Shown here piece by piece: positions 9,273 through 18,706 of a stretch of 64,000 bases of DNA (positions within the stretch are counted from its first letter, which is position 1; every line of letters begins with the position of its first letter). The DNA lies in the NCBI RefSeq assembly GCF_011064285.1, contig NZ_CP049331.1, forward strand, positions 1,798,001-1,862,000, in the 5' to 3' direction. This stretch comes from Vibrio ziniensis. Lineage in GTDB: Bacteria; Pseudomonadota; Gammaproteobacteria; Enterobacterales; Vibrionaceae. A program made the position numbers and the translations under genes. The notes under the pieces are model-generated. The model was not told where the DNA came from. It saw nothing but the letters and a program-made list of their open reading frames with translations, and ran no database searches.

Positions 9273-10517
9273 TTATTTTAGGATATGAATCTCAGGCTCA
9301 GATGGTCGAAGTTCAAGAACTTCCCAATCCAGACCGATAGACGGCATAGTTTCTAGGAACGGATCTGGATTTAGCTGCTCCATGTTGAATACGCCTGAAT
9401 CAGCCCATTCACCACGGAAAAATTGCAATGCAGCTGTAATCGCTGGAACACCTGTAGTGTAAGCAATTGCTTGATGCTCTACATCTTCGTAAGCCACTTC
9501 GTGGTCTGCGTTGTTGTAGATGAAAACACTACGTTGCTCGCCATTCTTCTTACCTTGAACCCAAGTACCGATACAGGTTAAACCTGTGTAACCCGGAGCC
9601 AAAGAGGTTGGGTCTGGTAGCATTGCTTTCAGAACTTGCAAAGGCTGTACAACTGTACCATCTTGCAGAGTTAACGGTTCTGGGCTTAACAGACCAATGT
9701 CACGCATGCAGTTGAAGTAGTTCAAGTAGCGGTCGCCAAAGCCCATCCAGAATTCAATTCGTTTTGCTGGAATGAATTCTTTTAGAGAGCGAACTTCATC
9801 GTGTGCCATTGAGTACACTTTGAAAGGACCACATTTAGGAAAATCAAATTCCAGCATACGTGTATGACAAGGAACTGTTTTCCACTCACCTTCTTCCCAA
9901 TAGAAAGAATCACCTTGGATTTCAAGCATGTTTGTTTCTGGGTCGAAGTTTGTTGCGAACTTCTTACCATGATCACCCGCGTTGATGTCCATAACGTCGA
10001 TAGTGTCGATTTCATCGAACAGGTGTTTTGCCGCATAGGCTGCAAAAACACTCACTACGCCTGGATCAAAACCAGCGCCTAGAATGCCTGTTATACCTGC
10101 TTGTTTGAACTTTTCGCGGAAAGCCCATTGCGGATCATAAGCTTCTGGTACTTGTTGACCTTTAGAACAAAGGTCAACAGCCACTGATGTATCTAAGTAA
10201 GATACTTTTGCCTGATAACACGCTTCCATAATTGGAACGTTAACCCATGGAGGGCCAGCGTTAATCACGAGATCAGGCTTAACTTCTTCAATTAACGCAA
10301 CTAATGATTCGATATCACTTGCGTTAACTGCACGAGCTTCTAGCTTCTTAGTAGAATCTTTTAAGTTGTTTTTACCCTTAATCGATTCAATGATCTTCTC
10401 ACACTTCCCGATAGAACGTGAAGCGATGGTAATATCACCCAGCACGTCGTTGTTTTGAGCTGCTTTATGTGCAACAACCCAACCAACACCGCCCGCACCA
10501 ATCTGTAGAATTGACAT
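9273..10517 (-). CDS. Carboxynorspermidine dehydrogenase (CANSDH)
   Basis: NAD(P)H-dependent enzyme that condenses 1,3-diaminopropane with aspartate beta-semialdehyde and reduces the imine to carboxynorspermidine. The Rossmann fold opens with ILQIGAGGVGWVVAHKAAQ. The rest matches the saccharopine dehydrogenase-like family, including INAGPPWVNVPIMEAC and GILGAGFDPGVVSVFAAYA. I choose ATG 10517 over the in-frame TTG nine bases upstream because the family begins MSILQIGAGG; the result is 414 residues. It starts 14 bases after the stop of dat-ddc, so the two are in one operon. It is sometimes annotated as a saccharopine or lysine dehydrogenase, but context argues for CANSDH. Confidence 0.95.
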   Translation of the reverse strand: MSILQIGAGGVGWVVAHKAAQNNDVLGDITIASRSIGKCEKIIESIKGKNNLKDSTKKLEARAVNASDIESLVALIEEVKPDLVINAGPPWVNVPIMEACYQAKVSYLDTSVAVDLCSKGQQVPEAYDPQWAFREKFKQAGITGILGAGFDPGVVSVFAAYAAKHLFDEIDTIDVMDINAGDHGKKFATNFDPETNMLEIQGDSFYWEEGEWKTVPCHTRMLEFDFPKCGPFKVYSMAHDEVRSLKEFIPAKRIEFWMGFGDRYLNYFNCMRDIGLLSPEPLTLQDGTVVQPLQVLKAMLPDPTSLAPGYTGLTCIGTWVQGKKNGEQRSVFIYNNADHEVAYEDVEHQAIAYTTGVPAITAALQFFRGEWADSGVFNMEQLNPDPFLETMPSIGLDWEVLELRPSEPEIHILK

Positions 10518-10531
10518 TTTATCCAATACCT

Positions 10532-13417
10532 TTATTTCGCTAGCTCTGACGCTAGAGTTTCAATTTTAGCCAGTAGAGATTCGAAGTCCGAAATCTTCAA
10601 GCATGGGTTCAAGATTGTGAATTTCAAGGCAGTTTTGCCATCCACAATGGTCTCGCCTAGTACTGCGATACCACGTACCAGCGCTTCCATTCGAACTGCT
10701 TTGTTAAGCTCATCGAAATCTGTCGCTTGGCTGTCTACCGCGCGGAATAACACTGTAGACAAAGATGGTTCAGCCAAAAGCTCGAAGGCTTTGTGCTGAC
10801 GAACCAAATCAGCCACTTGTAGAGTTTGCTCTAGCAAATGGTCGTACATTGCGCCTAATTGTTTAGGACCGATGTTTTGCATCGTCATAAACACTTTCAA
10901 GGCATCAAAGCGTTTCGTTGTAGAGATAGACTTATCAACCAAGTTTGGCAGAGTGTCATGCTCACGGTTCAGGTAGTCTGCATGGTGAAGCAGGTACTTG
11001 AAGTTGTTTTTATCGTTTAGAAGTAACGCACCACAGCTAATTGTTTGGAAGAACAATTTGTGGAAGTCTACGCTCACTGACTGTGCACGTTCTACGCCTT
11101 TCAAACGACCTTTGTGGCTGCTTAGAATCAACGCGCCGCCGTATGCACCATCAACATGCATCCATAGGTCATGTTTCTCTGCAACGTCAGCAATCGTCGC
11201 TAGATCGTCGATAGCACCGTGGTCAGTCGTGCCCGCAGTACCTACAACTGCAAATGGAATCAAACCTTCAGCTTTAGCTTGTTCAACCGCTGCTTCTAGT
11301 TTCGTTACGTCCATAGTGCCGTTTGGCAGTGCGTCTACAGCAAGAATCGCTTTCTCACCAAGCCCCATCCAAGATGCTGATTTTTGTACTGTGAAGTGTG
11401 ACTTCTTAGAACAAATAATACGTAGCTTGTCTGCGTAATCAGGTAGACCTAGCTTCTGGATAGAGTGACCGCTTAGTTTGTCCGCAATCCAGTCACGAGC
11501 CAACATTAGACCCATCTGGTTACTTTGCGTACCACCGCTCGTTACGATACCGTCTGCTTTAGCGCCTAGCTCGTATTTCTCACACATCCAATCAATCACT
11601 TTCTGTTCAACGAATGTTGCTGCAGAAGATTGGTCCCATGAATCCATTGATTGGTTTAGAGAACCAATAATAGTTTCCGCCACAACTGATGGCATCAATG
11701 GTGGTGTATGTAAGTGAGCAATACAGTCTGGGTGCTGAACAATGATTGAGTTCTTAGCCACTAGCTCTGCAGTGTCTGAAATCACTTCTTTCAGTGACGC
11801 GTTCTTGTTATCAAGATCAACCGCATAAATGGCTTCTTCCAATGCTTTTGGATTCATACCAGAGTATGGCGCGTTCACTTCTTCAAATAACGCTTTCATT
11901 GCAGCAGTTGTGTGGTTCATTACACGTGCAAATTCTGCGCTGCCCATTGAACCAGTGTGGATGAAGTGTTTCTTCCACTCTTGGTTGCTTGGCTCTGGAT
12001 CTTTATGACCGCCACCAGCAGCAAGAATTGCTTCTTCTAGCGTACGTAGTGCAAAGTCGATTTGCTCGAAAGAGATAATCAATGGTGGAAGGAAACGAAT
12101 AACCGAACCTTCACGGCCACCTTTCTCAACCATCAAACCACGCTCAAGCGCAGCACGTTGAATAGCTAGTGTTAATTGCGGTGCAGATTTTGGTTCGCCG
12201 AACTTGTTTAGTTCACCGCTTGGATCTTGAATTTCAAGACCTAGCATCAAACCTTTACCACGTACTTCTGCAACGCAGTTTACGCGGCTTTGAATTTTCT
12301 CTAACCCCATGCGTAGGTATTGACCCGCAATATTTGCGTGCTCTACAAGGTTATCACGAGTGATGATTTCTAGTGCTTTAGCACCTGAGACCATAGCTAA
12401 CTGGTTACCACGGAAAGTACCGGTGTGCTCACCTGGTTTCCATGTATCAAACTTCTTGTTGATAACCAGAATCGCCATTGGCAGACCGCCACCAATCGCT
12501 TTAGATAGACATAGTACGTCTGGAATAATTCCCGCTTCTTCGAACGCGAAGTTGTATCCAGATTTACCTACACCACATTGGATCTCATCAAAGATCAATA
12601 GAATACCGTGCTCATCACAAATACGACGTAGTTCACGTAGGAAATGCGCTGGAGCAGGGATAACACCGCCTTCACCTTGAACTGGCTCTACGATAATCGC
12701 AGCAGGTTTCATGATGCCTGCTTCGTCATCGTTAAGAAGACGTTCAATGTAACGAATACTCGCTTTCGCGCCTTCTTCGCCACCTAGGCCAAACGGGCAA
12801 CGTAGGCTATATGGGAAAGGCATAAAGTGAACATCTGACATCAAACCAGTACGACGAGCTTTCGTGTTCAGGTTGCCCATCATGCCCATAGTACCGTTAG
12901 TCATACCATGGTAAGCACCACGGAAAGCAAACATAGTATTACGGCCTGTTGTTTGTTTAGCAAGCTTAATCGCCGCTTCAACAGCATCAGCACCAGATGG
13001 ACCACAGAACTGAACAACACAGTTGTCACCAAGTTCAGAAGGAAGGAAACCTTTCACTGCTTTGATAAAGTCAGTTTTAGATTTCGTTGGAATATCCAGT
13101 GTTTGATATGGTAAACCAGAATCAAGCTGTTGCTTAAGAGCTTGGTTAATTTCTGGATGGTTGTAACCTAAAGCCAGAGTACCCGCACCCGCCAAACAAT
13201 CTAGGAAGATTTGGCCACGTGTATCTTCTACTAAACAACCATAAGCTTGTTTAATAGCGATAGGTAGACGACGTGGGTAAGAACGAACTTCTGATTCGTG
13301 CGCAGCTTGATCAAGCAACACTTCATCAGGAGTTAGATCATATAGTCCGTCTAGTACTGGAATTTGGTTAGACATAATAGTTGCGATAGTGTTATCGACT
13401 TCAAAGGCTGTACTCAT
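10532..13417 (-). CDS. Fused diaminobutyrate aminotransferase / diaminobutyrate decarboxylase
   Basis: Bifunctional enzyme of 961 residues. The N-terminal half (about 1-465) is a class III aminotransferase making 2,4-diaminobutyrate from aspartate semialdehyde and glutamate; its PLP lysine is in CLSKAIGGGLPM. The C-terminal half (about 485-961) is a group II PLP decarboxylase that forms 1,3-diaminopropane; its PLP lysine is in VDFHKLFFQ. The fused dat-ddc gene is typical of vibrios and supplies the norspermidine pathway. The start at 13417 has AAGG eight bases upstream and gives the family N-terminus MSTAFEVDN; the frame to 13459 is not needed. A long structured leader precedes it. Confidence 0.95.
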   Translation of the reverse strand: MSTAFEVDNTIATIMSNQIPVLDGLYDLTPDEVLLDQAAHESEVRSYPRRLPIAIKQAYGCLVEDTRGQIFLDCLAGAGTLALGYNHPEINQALKQQLDSGLPYQTLDIPTKSKTDFIKAVKGFLPSELGDNCVVQFCGPSGADAVEAAIKLAKQTTGRNTMFAFRGAYHGMTNGTMGMMGNLNTKARRTGLMSDVHFMPFPYSLRCPFGLGGEEGAKASIRYIERLLNDDEAGIMKPAAIIVEPVQGEGGVIPAPAHFLRELRRICDEHGILLIFDEIQCGVGKSGYNFAFEEAGIIPDVLCLSKAIGGGLPMAILVINKKFDTWKPGEHTGTFRGNQLAMVSGAKALEIITRDNLVEHANIAGQYLRMGLEKIQSRVNCVAEVRGKGLMLGLEIQDPSGELNKFGEPKSAPQLTLAIQRAALERGLMVEKGGREGSVIRFLPPLIISFEQIDFALRTLEEAILAAGGGHKDPEPSNQEWKKHFIHTGSMGSAEFARVMNHTTAAMKALFEEVNAPYSGMNPKALEEAIYAVDLDNKNASLKEVISDTAELVAKNSIIVQHPDCIAHLHTPPLMPSVVAETIIGSLNQSMDSWDQSSAATFVEQKVIDWMCEKYELGAKADGIVTSGGTQSNQMGLMLARDWIADKLSGHSIQKLGLPDYADKLRIICSKKSHFTVQKSASWMGLGEKAILAVDALPNGTMDVTKLEAAVEQAKAEGLIPFAVVGTAGTTDHGAIDDLATIADVAEKHDLWMHVDGAYGGALILSSHKGRLKGVERAQSVSVDFHKLFFQTISCGALLLNDKNNFKYLLHHADYLNREHDTLPNLVDKSISTTKRFDALKVFMTMQNIGPKQLGAMYDHLLEQTLQVADLVRQHKAFELLAEPSLSTVLFRAVDSQATDFDELNKAVRMEALVRGIAVLGETIVDGKTALKFTILNPCLKISDFESLLAKIETLASELAK

Positions 13418-13860
13418 TTTCATCACCTTGAAAATTAATAATTTCTGTTCATTTCCCACACATCAGTTCAGCAAAAGAGAGAAATGACAAATAGCAAAAC
13501 GTTCCGAATGCATTAAGCAAATACGGAATACGGGTCATCAAACTGATGACGATTAACTAAATCAGAGGTTCAAGGTTCTGTAATGCTACTGTCTTGATAT
13601 ACAGGGCATTCTGGAAGTACAAAGCTGATTAGTGGTTGTAGTTTAAATGAAATCAATGTTGGGTATCCCATTCACATGCTGTTACCACAGCAAGAGTATC
13701 CCGTCTATCAGTAAAAGGACTTACTGATACCTACCTTACGTAATGTCACAATCAGCCTGAATGGTCATTACGCGTATCCCTCAGAAACTCTGTCTGAGAT
13801 TGCGGCGGAAATTAACACAAAACAGGTGCATTTTGCAATATGAAATCGCGTTAAATGAAC
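13418..13860 (-). ncRNA. Candidate structured 5' leader of the norspermidine operon
   Basis: Read on the minus strand, this 440-base region contains a run of hairpins. These are CTCAG/CTGAG (13780-13800), CGTAATG/CATTACG (13739-13774), a perfect TATCAGTAA/TTACTGATA stem (13706-13729) and TGCTGT/ACAGCA closing a GGTA loop (13678-13694). The heptamer GGGATAC occurs three times on the minus strand, near 13774, 13697 and 13663. A 10-codon reading frame starting ATGACC (near 13774) overlaps the second hairpin and is preceded by GAGGG. Regulation by a ligand, RNA-binding protein or leader peptide is inferred; I do not recognise a named riboswitch class. Confidence 0.45.
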
Positions 13861-13867
13861 GATCTTA

Positions 13868-13898
13868 ATTACAAATCAAACACATAATAATGAGTCAA
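13868..13898 (-). promoter_or_regulatory. Possible promoter for the norspermidine operon
   Basis: On the minus strand TTGACT (13893-13898) and TGTAAT (13868-13873) resemble -35 and -10 boxes, but the 19-base spacing is longer than optimal. It lies just upstream of the structured leader, which would make a leader of about 450 bases. Confidence 0.35.
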
Positions 13899-14120
13899 TA
13901 TGCATTATTTATTGATTTCAATAAGCAGAGGCTTACAACTCATTTAGTACGATATCAATCACAAAAACATTACATATATCAATGTATAACAAATGAAATC
14001 TTTGGGATTTTTTTGAACTAAACTCTCAATATTCCAATTTATACACTAAGCTAAAATAAACTAAAGCATGAAACATAAATTTCTAGCACTATCTAAATGA
14101 AGTAGTTGAGGAGCTTCATA

Positions 14121-15434
14121 TTGAAACGGCACCTTTCATTATTAACCGGTTATCTTTTACTACTATCCGGTTCTGCGTTTGCGCAAACATTAGAACAAGC
14201 AGTCGCTATTGCGTTGGCAAGCAATCCAGAAATTAAAGCTAGCTATAACGAATACGTCAGTACGATCAACAACAGCAAAGCTTCTCGGGGGAAATATCTA
14301 CCGACTATCGACTTAGACGCTGGTATTGGCTACGAAGGTATTCGCCCTGCATCTACAACCGGACGTGAAGATACAGATTTAACACGCAAAGAGGCAAGTA
14401 TCATCCTAAACCAATTGCTATGGGATGGTAATGGCACTCTAAATGATATGGATCGAACCGCTGCTGAAGCTGAATCCACTAGGTTGCAACTGTTAGACAA
14501 TGCGTCAAATTTGGCCCTTCAAGTTACTGATACTTACCTAAATGCGGTGAAAGCTACGGAAATTCTAGCGCTATCGGAAAGCAACTTATCTGTCCACATT
14601 GATATTTATCGAGACATAAAGAAGAGAGTGGATTCCGGCGTAGGCTCTACTGCAGATTTGACTCAAGTAGAAGCTCGAATTGCAAAAGCGCAAGGTAACT
14701 TACTTGCGGCACAAAACAATCTGTTTGATGCTCACACCCAATTTCGCCGTCTAGTTGGTCAAGAACCGCTGGGATTAATATACCCTCGTGCTGACGAATC
14801 CAAAATTCCACTATCGTTAGCCGACGCATTAGTATTGGCATTTAATAAGCATCCTGTGATTAAAATCGCCAAGGCAGACGTAGATGCTGCAAGGTATCAA
14901 TACAAGCAATCTAAAGCGCCCTACTACCCTACTTTTTCTATAGAAGCTCGCCAAACATGGCGAGAGGACGCGGGCGGTTACGAAGGCAGAGCAGATGAAA
15001 CAGTTGCAATGTTACGCATGAAATACAACTTGTATAACGGTGGCAGTGATAGTGATAACAGTGAAAGTTCAGCTTTCCAATTGAACAAGGCAAAGGATCT
15101 ACAAGAGAATGCTTATCGCCAGATAGAAGAAAGCTTAAGGTTATCTTGGAGCGCACTAGATTTAACGCTTCAACAAAAAAACTTCCTCTCAGACCATGTG
15201 GATTCATCGTCAAAAACCGTCATCGCCTATGAAAAACAATACGGCATCGGTCAGCGAACTTTACTTGATGTACTAAACACAGAAAATGAATTGTTCGAAG
15301 CGCGTAAAGAATATCTCGACGCTCATTATGATGAGCAGTTCGCAAAATATCGCGTCATGAATGCAATAGGTGTTCTAATTGACGCTCTTTTGGTTGATAT
15401 CCCTAAAGAATGGACCAGCGAAGTGGATTATTGA
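14121..15434 (+). CDS. TolC-family outer membrane channel protein
   Basis: Outer membrane efflux protein of 437 residues. The start is taken at TTG 14121, because GAGGAG lies 7 bases upstream and yields a clean signal peptide (MKRHLSLLTGYLLLLSGSAFA). The mature protein has the two OEP repeats (about residues 25-215 and 225-425) of long amphipathic helices, starting with QTLEQAVAIALASNPEIKAS. The GQRTLLDVLNTENELFEARKEY motif near the C-terminus is typical of TolC/LapE-type channels of type I secretion. The gene is followed three bases later by an OmpA-like gene. No inner-membrane ABC transporter or membrane-fusion protein lies beside it, so its partner must be encoded elsewhere. Confidence 0.9.
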   Translation: MKRHLSLLTGYLLLLSGSAFAQTLEQAVAIALASNPEIKASYNEYVSTINNSKASRGKYLPTIDLDAGIGYEGIRPASTTGREDTDLTRKEASIILNQLLWDGNGTLNDMDRTAAEAESTRLQLLDNASNLALQVTDTYLNAVKATEILALSESNLSVHIDIYRDIKKRVDSGVGSTADLTQVEARIAKAQGNLLAAQNNLFDAHTQFRRLVGQEPLGLIYPRADESKIPLSLADALVLAFNKHPVIKIAKADVDAARYQYKQSKAPYYPTFSIEARQTWREDAGGYEGRADETVAMLRMKYNLYNGGSDSDNSESSAFQLNKAKDLQENAYRQIEESLRLSWSALDLTLQQKNFLSDHVDSSSKTVIAYEKQYGIGQRTLLDVLNTENELFEARKEYLDAHYDEQFAKYRVMNAIGVLIDALLVDIPKEWTSEVDY

Positions 15435-15436
15435 TT

Positions 15437-16054
15437 ATGAAGAATAACATCTTGCCTTTAGTAATATTTACTTGGATTACCTACTCATATCCAATATTCA
15501 GCGCAGAAGAATTTCCATATAAGGTTGCACCTACAGCAAACCAAATTGCCGATTTGCAAGATGACGACGAAGATGGTGTGATAAACGGGAGGGATGTATG
15601 TCCTAGCACACCATTTGGCTCGGATGTTGACAATCAAGGCTGCGGTGAAGTCAGACGGGAGCAAGACGTACGTCAACTACGAATTTTGTTTGCCAATGAT
15701 TCCTATGAGATTAACCCCATTTTTTCAAACCAAATTCAAACAATGGCTGATTTTTTAAAGATTTACAAATCTGCATCTATTGAGATTCAAGGTTACACCA
15801 GCAAAGTAGGCACAGATGAGTATAATTTAGAGTTATCAAAGAAGAGGGCTGAAGAAGTTGAGAAAAAGCTACTTTCTTACGCGATCCCCCCTGAACGCGT
15901 GACAATTGTAGGCTTTGGTGAAAGTCGATTAGAAAGCTTAGGCGACACCCCAGCAGACCATGCACTCAACCGCAAAGTCACAGCAACTGTGGTTGGTTTA
16001 AAAGAAAAGGTTGTTGAAGAGTGGACTATTTTCTCTACTTTGCATAAACGATAA
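15437..16054 (+). CDS. OmpA-family protein with thrombospondin type-3-like repeat
   Basis: A 205-residue exported protein. ATG 15437 directly follows the tolC-like stop and gives a signal peptide ending near YPIFSA. Residues about 40-75 contain the calcium-binding type pattern DDDEDGVINGRDVCPSTP. The C-terminal OmpA-like domain (about 85-190) has the peptidoglycan-binding signature IEIQGYTSKVGTDEYNLELSKKRAEEV and GFGESR. Such proteins anchor to murein and often accompany TolC-like channels in type I secretion loci for large adhesins. The operon ends at a strong terminator 40 bases on. Confidence 0.9.
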   Translation: MKNNILPLVIFTWITYSYPIFSAEEFPYKVAPTANQIADLQDDDEDGVINGRDVCPSTPFGSDVDNQGCGEVRREQDVRQLRILFANDSYEINPIFSNQIQTMADFLKIYKSASIEIQGYTSKVGTDEYNLELSKKRAEEVEKKLLSYAIPPERVTIVGFGESRLESLGDTPADHALNRKVTATVVGLKEKVVEEWTIFSTLHKR

Positions 16055-16090
16055 AACATCAAACACTTCAATCAGCATTGTTAGTAAAAC

Positions 16091-16126
16091 AAAAAGCCTC
16101 TCGAGCACTTTGCCGAGAGGCTTTCA
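16091..16126. terminator. Bidirectional terminator between ompA-like gene and nhaA
   Basis: AAAGCCTCTCG (16093-16103) and CGAGAGGCTTT (16114-16124) form a perfect 11-base-pair stem with A/T flanks on both sides. Confidence 0.9.
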
Positions 16127-16152
16127 ATTTTGAGAATACCCTTCTGATTCGT

Positions 16153-17301
16153 TTACATTTTTTTCTTAGGTAAAGAAGCACTTAGTAAGACGTACCCGGC
16201 TACTGCGGCCATCGTCGAGCCCATCAGGATACCTAATCGCGCATAAGTATCAAAATCGACAAAATCAACACCAAACGCGAGTGATGAAATAAAGATCGAC
16301 ATCGTAAAACCAATACCACACAGTACAGACACGGCAAAGATATGCTTCATACCGACACCTTCCGGTAACTTAGCCACGCCCAGTTTCACCGCCGCCCAGC
16401 TAAAGGTAAAGATACCTAGAGGCTTACCAATAAACAGACCTAACGCTACACCAAGTGGCAGAGCTTGGGTCAAGCCGCTCATTGAAACGCCTTCTAGAGA
16501 TATACCTGCGTTAGCAAATGCAAACAAAGGCAGAATACCAAAGGCTACATATGAGTGAAGGCCATGTTCTAAATGCTTAAGCGGTGAATGCTCTTTGTCT
16601 TTGCCTTTAAGTGGAATAGAGAAACCAATTACCACACCCGCAAGCGTCGCGTGCACACCAGATTTCAATACAGCGACCCAAAGAATGAAACCAACAATCA
16701 GGTAAGCACTAATCTTGGTCACGTGCTTTGCATTCATGACAAACAGTATCGCCGTCATTAAGAAGCCAACTGCTAATGCCATTGTTGAAAGATCACCGCT
16801 GTAGAACAAAGCAATAATCACAACCACACCTAAGTCATCAATGATTGCCAATGCTAGTAGGAACACTTTCAAGCTAATTGGCACACGACTACCAAGTAGC
16901 GCCATGATACCTAAAGCAAATGCAATATCCGTTGCAGCCGGTATAGCCCAACCTTGAATCGCAGTTTCGTTTGAAATATTAAACAGCACATAAATCAGAG
17001 CTGGTGCAAGCATGCCGCCCACAGCTGCAATAGCTGGGAAAATAGCGGTTTCACGCGATTTTAGAGCACCTTCAAGTAGCTCTCGTTTTACTTCAAGACC
17101 GATCAACAGGAAGAAAATAGCCATCAAGCCATCATTAATCCAGTGTGAAACAGACATACCCAAAATGTATGTGTGCAGCCCCGCTTGGTAAAACTCATTT
17201 AGCGGTGAGTTGGCAATTACCATAGCGATAGCTGCTGCAATTACCAAAATAATGCCACCAGCAGACTCCATTTTTAAAAAGTCGCGAATGATATCAGTCA
17301 T
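16153..17301 (-). CDS. nhaA: Na+/H+ antiporter NhaA
   Basis: Inner-membrane sodium/proton antiporter of 382 residues with about 12 transmembrane helices. It exports Na+ (and Li+) in exchange for protons at alkaline pH, important in a marine bacterium. The signature motifs [15 protein letters not shown] and [19 protein letters not shown] contain the conserved ion-binding aspartates (the single Asp of TM4 and the DD pair of TM5). The gene is monocistronic: a terminator follows it, and 280 bases separate it from the AttH-like gene upstream. Confidence 0.97.
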   Translation of the reverse strand: MTDIIRDFLKMESAGGIILVIAAAIAMVIANSPLNEFYQAGLHTYILGMSVSHWINDGLMAIFFLLIGLEVKRELLEGALKSRETAIFPAIAAVGGMLAPALIYVLFNISNETAIQGWAIPAATDIAFALGIMALLGSRVPISLKVFLLALAIIDDLGVVVIIALFYSGDLSTMALAVGFLMTAILFVMNAKHVTKISAYLIVGFILWVAVLKSGVHATLAGVVIGFSIPLKGKDKEHSPLKHLEHGLHSYVAFGILPLFAFANAGISLEGVSMSGLTQALPLGVALGLFIGKPLGIFTFSWAAVKLGVAKLPEGVGMKHIFAVSVLCGIGFTMSIFISSLAFGVDFVDFDTYARLGILMGSTMAAVAGYVLLSASLPKKKM

Positions 17302-17534
17302 TATATCGTCCTTATTATTTCGTTATGTCGATAAATGATTTCGAACAGATGCATAGGAGTTTAGTGCTTTAGAACATTCTTGAATAATCGCTTGTAGTGA
17401 CTTGAAACATCGGTTTTTCCGAATAAAATTAACATTTAGCATGAATATTCCGCATTAATTGCTATTTGATAAGTATAGAAAAGAATTAATCGAGCCAACA
17501 ATATTAGGAAATGAAATATCTAACTCTTAGATAA
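17302..17534. other. Intergenic region upstream of nhaA
   Basis: A 233-base A+T-rich non-coding region that should contain the nhaA promoter. I found no clear promoter boxes, operator palindrome or small gene in it. Confidence 0.5.
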
Positions 17535-17562
17535 GAAAAAAGGAGCATTTGCTCCTTTTTCT
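17535..17562 (-). terminator. Terminator after the AttH-like gene
   Basis: AAAAAGGAGC and GCTCCTTTTT with loop ATTT form a 10-base-pair stem just beyond the stop of the minus-strand ABC cluster. Confidence 0.85.
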
Positions 17563-17581
17563 TCTTAATAAACGTTAAAAA

Positions 17582-18706
17582 TCAGTACCCTGCTAACTGC
17601 ATATAACCTTCGGCGATATGCGTACCAGTGGAATGAATCGCTCCTTCCCAATAAGGCACAATAAAAGGCAACCATAATTGCTTATTCACTGCCGAGGTTT
17701 TTAAATCAATACCGTATTTAGGTATTGTGATTCGCCATTCCAGTGGTAAAACTTTCCCACCTTCAAGCACAATTTTATTGAGTGGCACTATTACCATGTC
17801 ATCAGTTTTTAGCTCCACGGTTTCATCAGCAGTCGCTAGAGTACCGAATAGGAATGGCAAATCTTTATCGTGTCGGTAACGATTCACAGATAATGTCGTT
17901 GTGCTATCAAGCTTTAATACAAACTTATCCCAACCTAGCTGTTTGTCTGTCATCAAGCCACTGCCCCACTCTTTGCTCATGAAAGCAGTTCCTTCAAAGG
18001 CAATTGGGTCGCTGTCTTTAGTCAGCTTAAACTGGCCATAAATATCAATAAACGGCGCTTGCAAATTATACGTCGCAATTGGGTCTATCGCGTGTTTTCG
18101 TTGATACCCATTATCTCCGGGTAACACATACGGACCTTTGATATCACTATAGAGCGATACACTGAACGTATCTGTTTTCACATCGAGATGACCTGGGAAC
18201 GGGTTTTTACCTAATGATCTCCATGACCAATCATCTATCCACATACGTAGTGGCATAGCATGCATACCAGCTTGTCCGATTCCACCACGAGCTACACGTT
18301 GTTCACGCCAAACCTTTCTCTCATTAGATATCACGATATAAGAAAAATAGATCTGGGAATTTAACCAACCTAGTTCTTCATTCCTTAAATCATGGGCGAA
18401 ACGAAAGTAACTCCATTGAATGGCGTAACTATGACCTTTCTTATCTCGTACATTAGCAAAAAAGTGCAACCACTCATGCTGATATTGCGGATGAAAAGAA
18501 AAGTCTTCAGGTAAGTTAACAGGATTTTTCGGCAGGACAGGAGTAAAAGCGTACTTAGTATCTGATGACAAAATTGAATTCAACTGATCATCTAATACCA
18601 CATCTTCTTCAAATTGGTAGCTTCGCAAGACGATACTAGCCACAGAAAACAATGCTGCAAAAACTAAGAAACCTACTAAATATTTCAGGCTTACCCTTAC
18701 TTTCAT
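17582..18706 (-). CDS. AttH/CrtC-like lipocalin-fold protein, membrane-anchored
   Basis: A 374-residue protein with one N-terminal membrane segment (about residues 9-27) and a large periplasmic domain of the AttH/hydroxyneurosporene-synthase family. Motifs seen are HPQYQHEWLHFFANV, DDWSWRSLG and GTAFMSKEWGSG. The family is a two-lipocalin-domain fold; a carotenoid hydratase role applies only to CrtC and there are no carotenoid genes here. It overlaps the last base of the FtsX-type permease, so it is the third gene of an ABC operon. Members next to LolD/FtsX-type transporters are thought to bind a lipid or hydrophobic substrate in the envelope; that is inference. Confidence 0.85.
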   Translation of the reverse strand: MKVRVSLKYLVGFLVFAALFSVASIVLRSYQFEEDVVLDDQLNSILSSDTKYAFTPVLPKNPVNLPEDFSFHPQYQHEWLHFFANVRDKKGHSYAIQWSYFRFAHDLRNEELGWLNSQIYFSYIVISNERKVWREQRVARGGIGQAGMHAMPLRMWIDDWSWRSLGKNPFPGHLDVKTDTFSVSLYSDIKGPYVLPGDNGYQRKHAIDPIATYNLQAPFIDIYGQFKLTKDSDPIAFEGTAFMSKEWGSGLMTDKQLGWDKFVLKLDSTTTLSVNRYRHDKDLPFLFGTLATADETVELKTDDMVIVPLNKIVLEGGKVLPLEWRITIPKYGIDLKTSAVNKQLWLPFIVPYWEGAIHSTGTHIAEGYMQLAGY

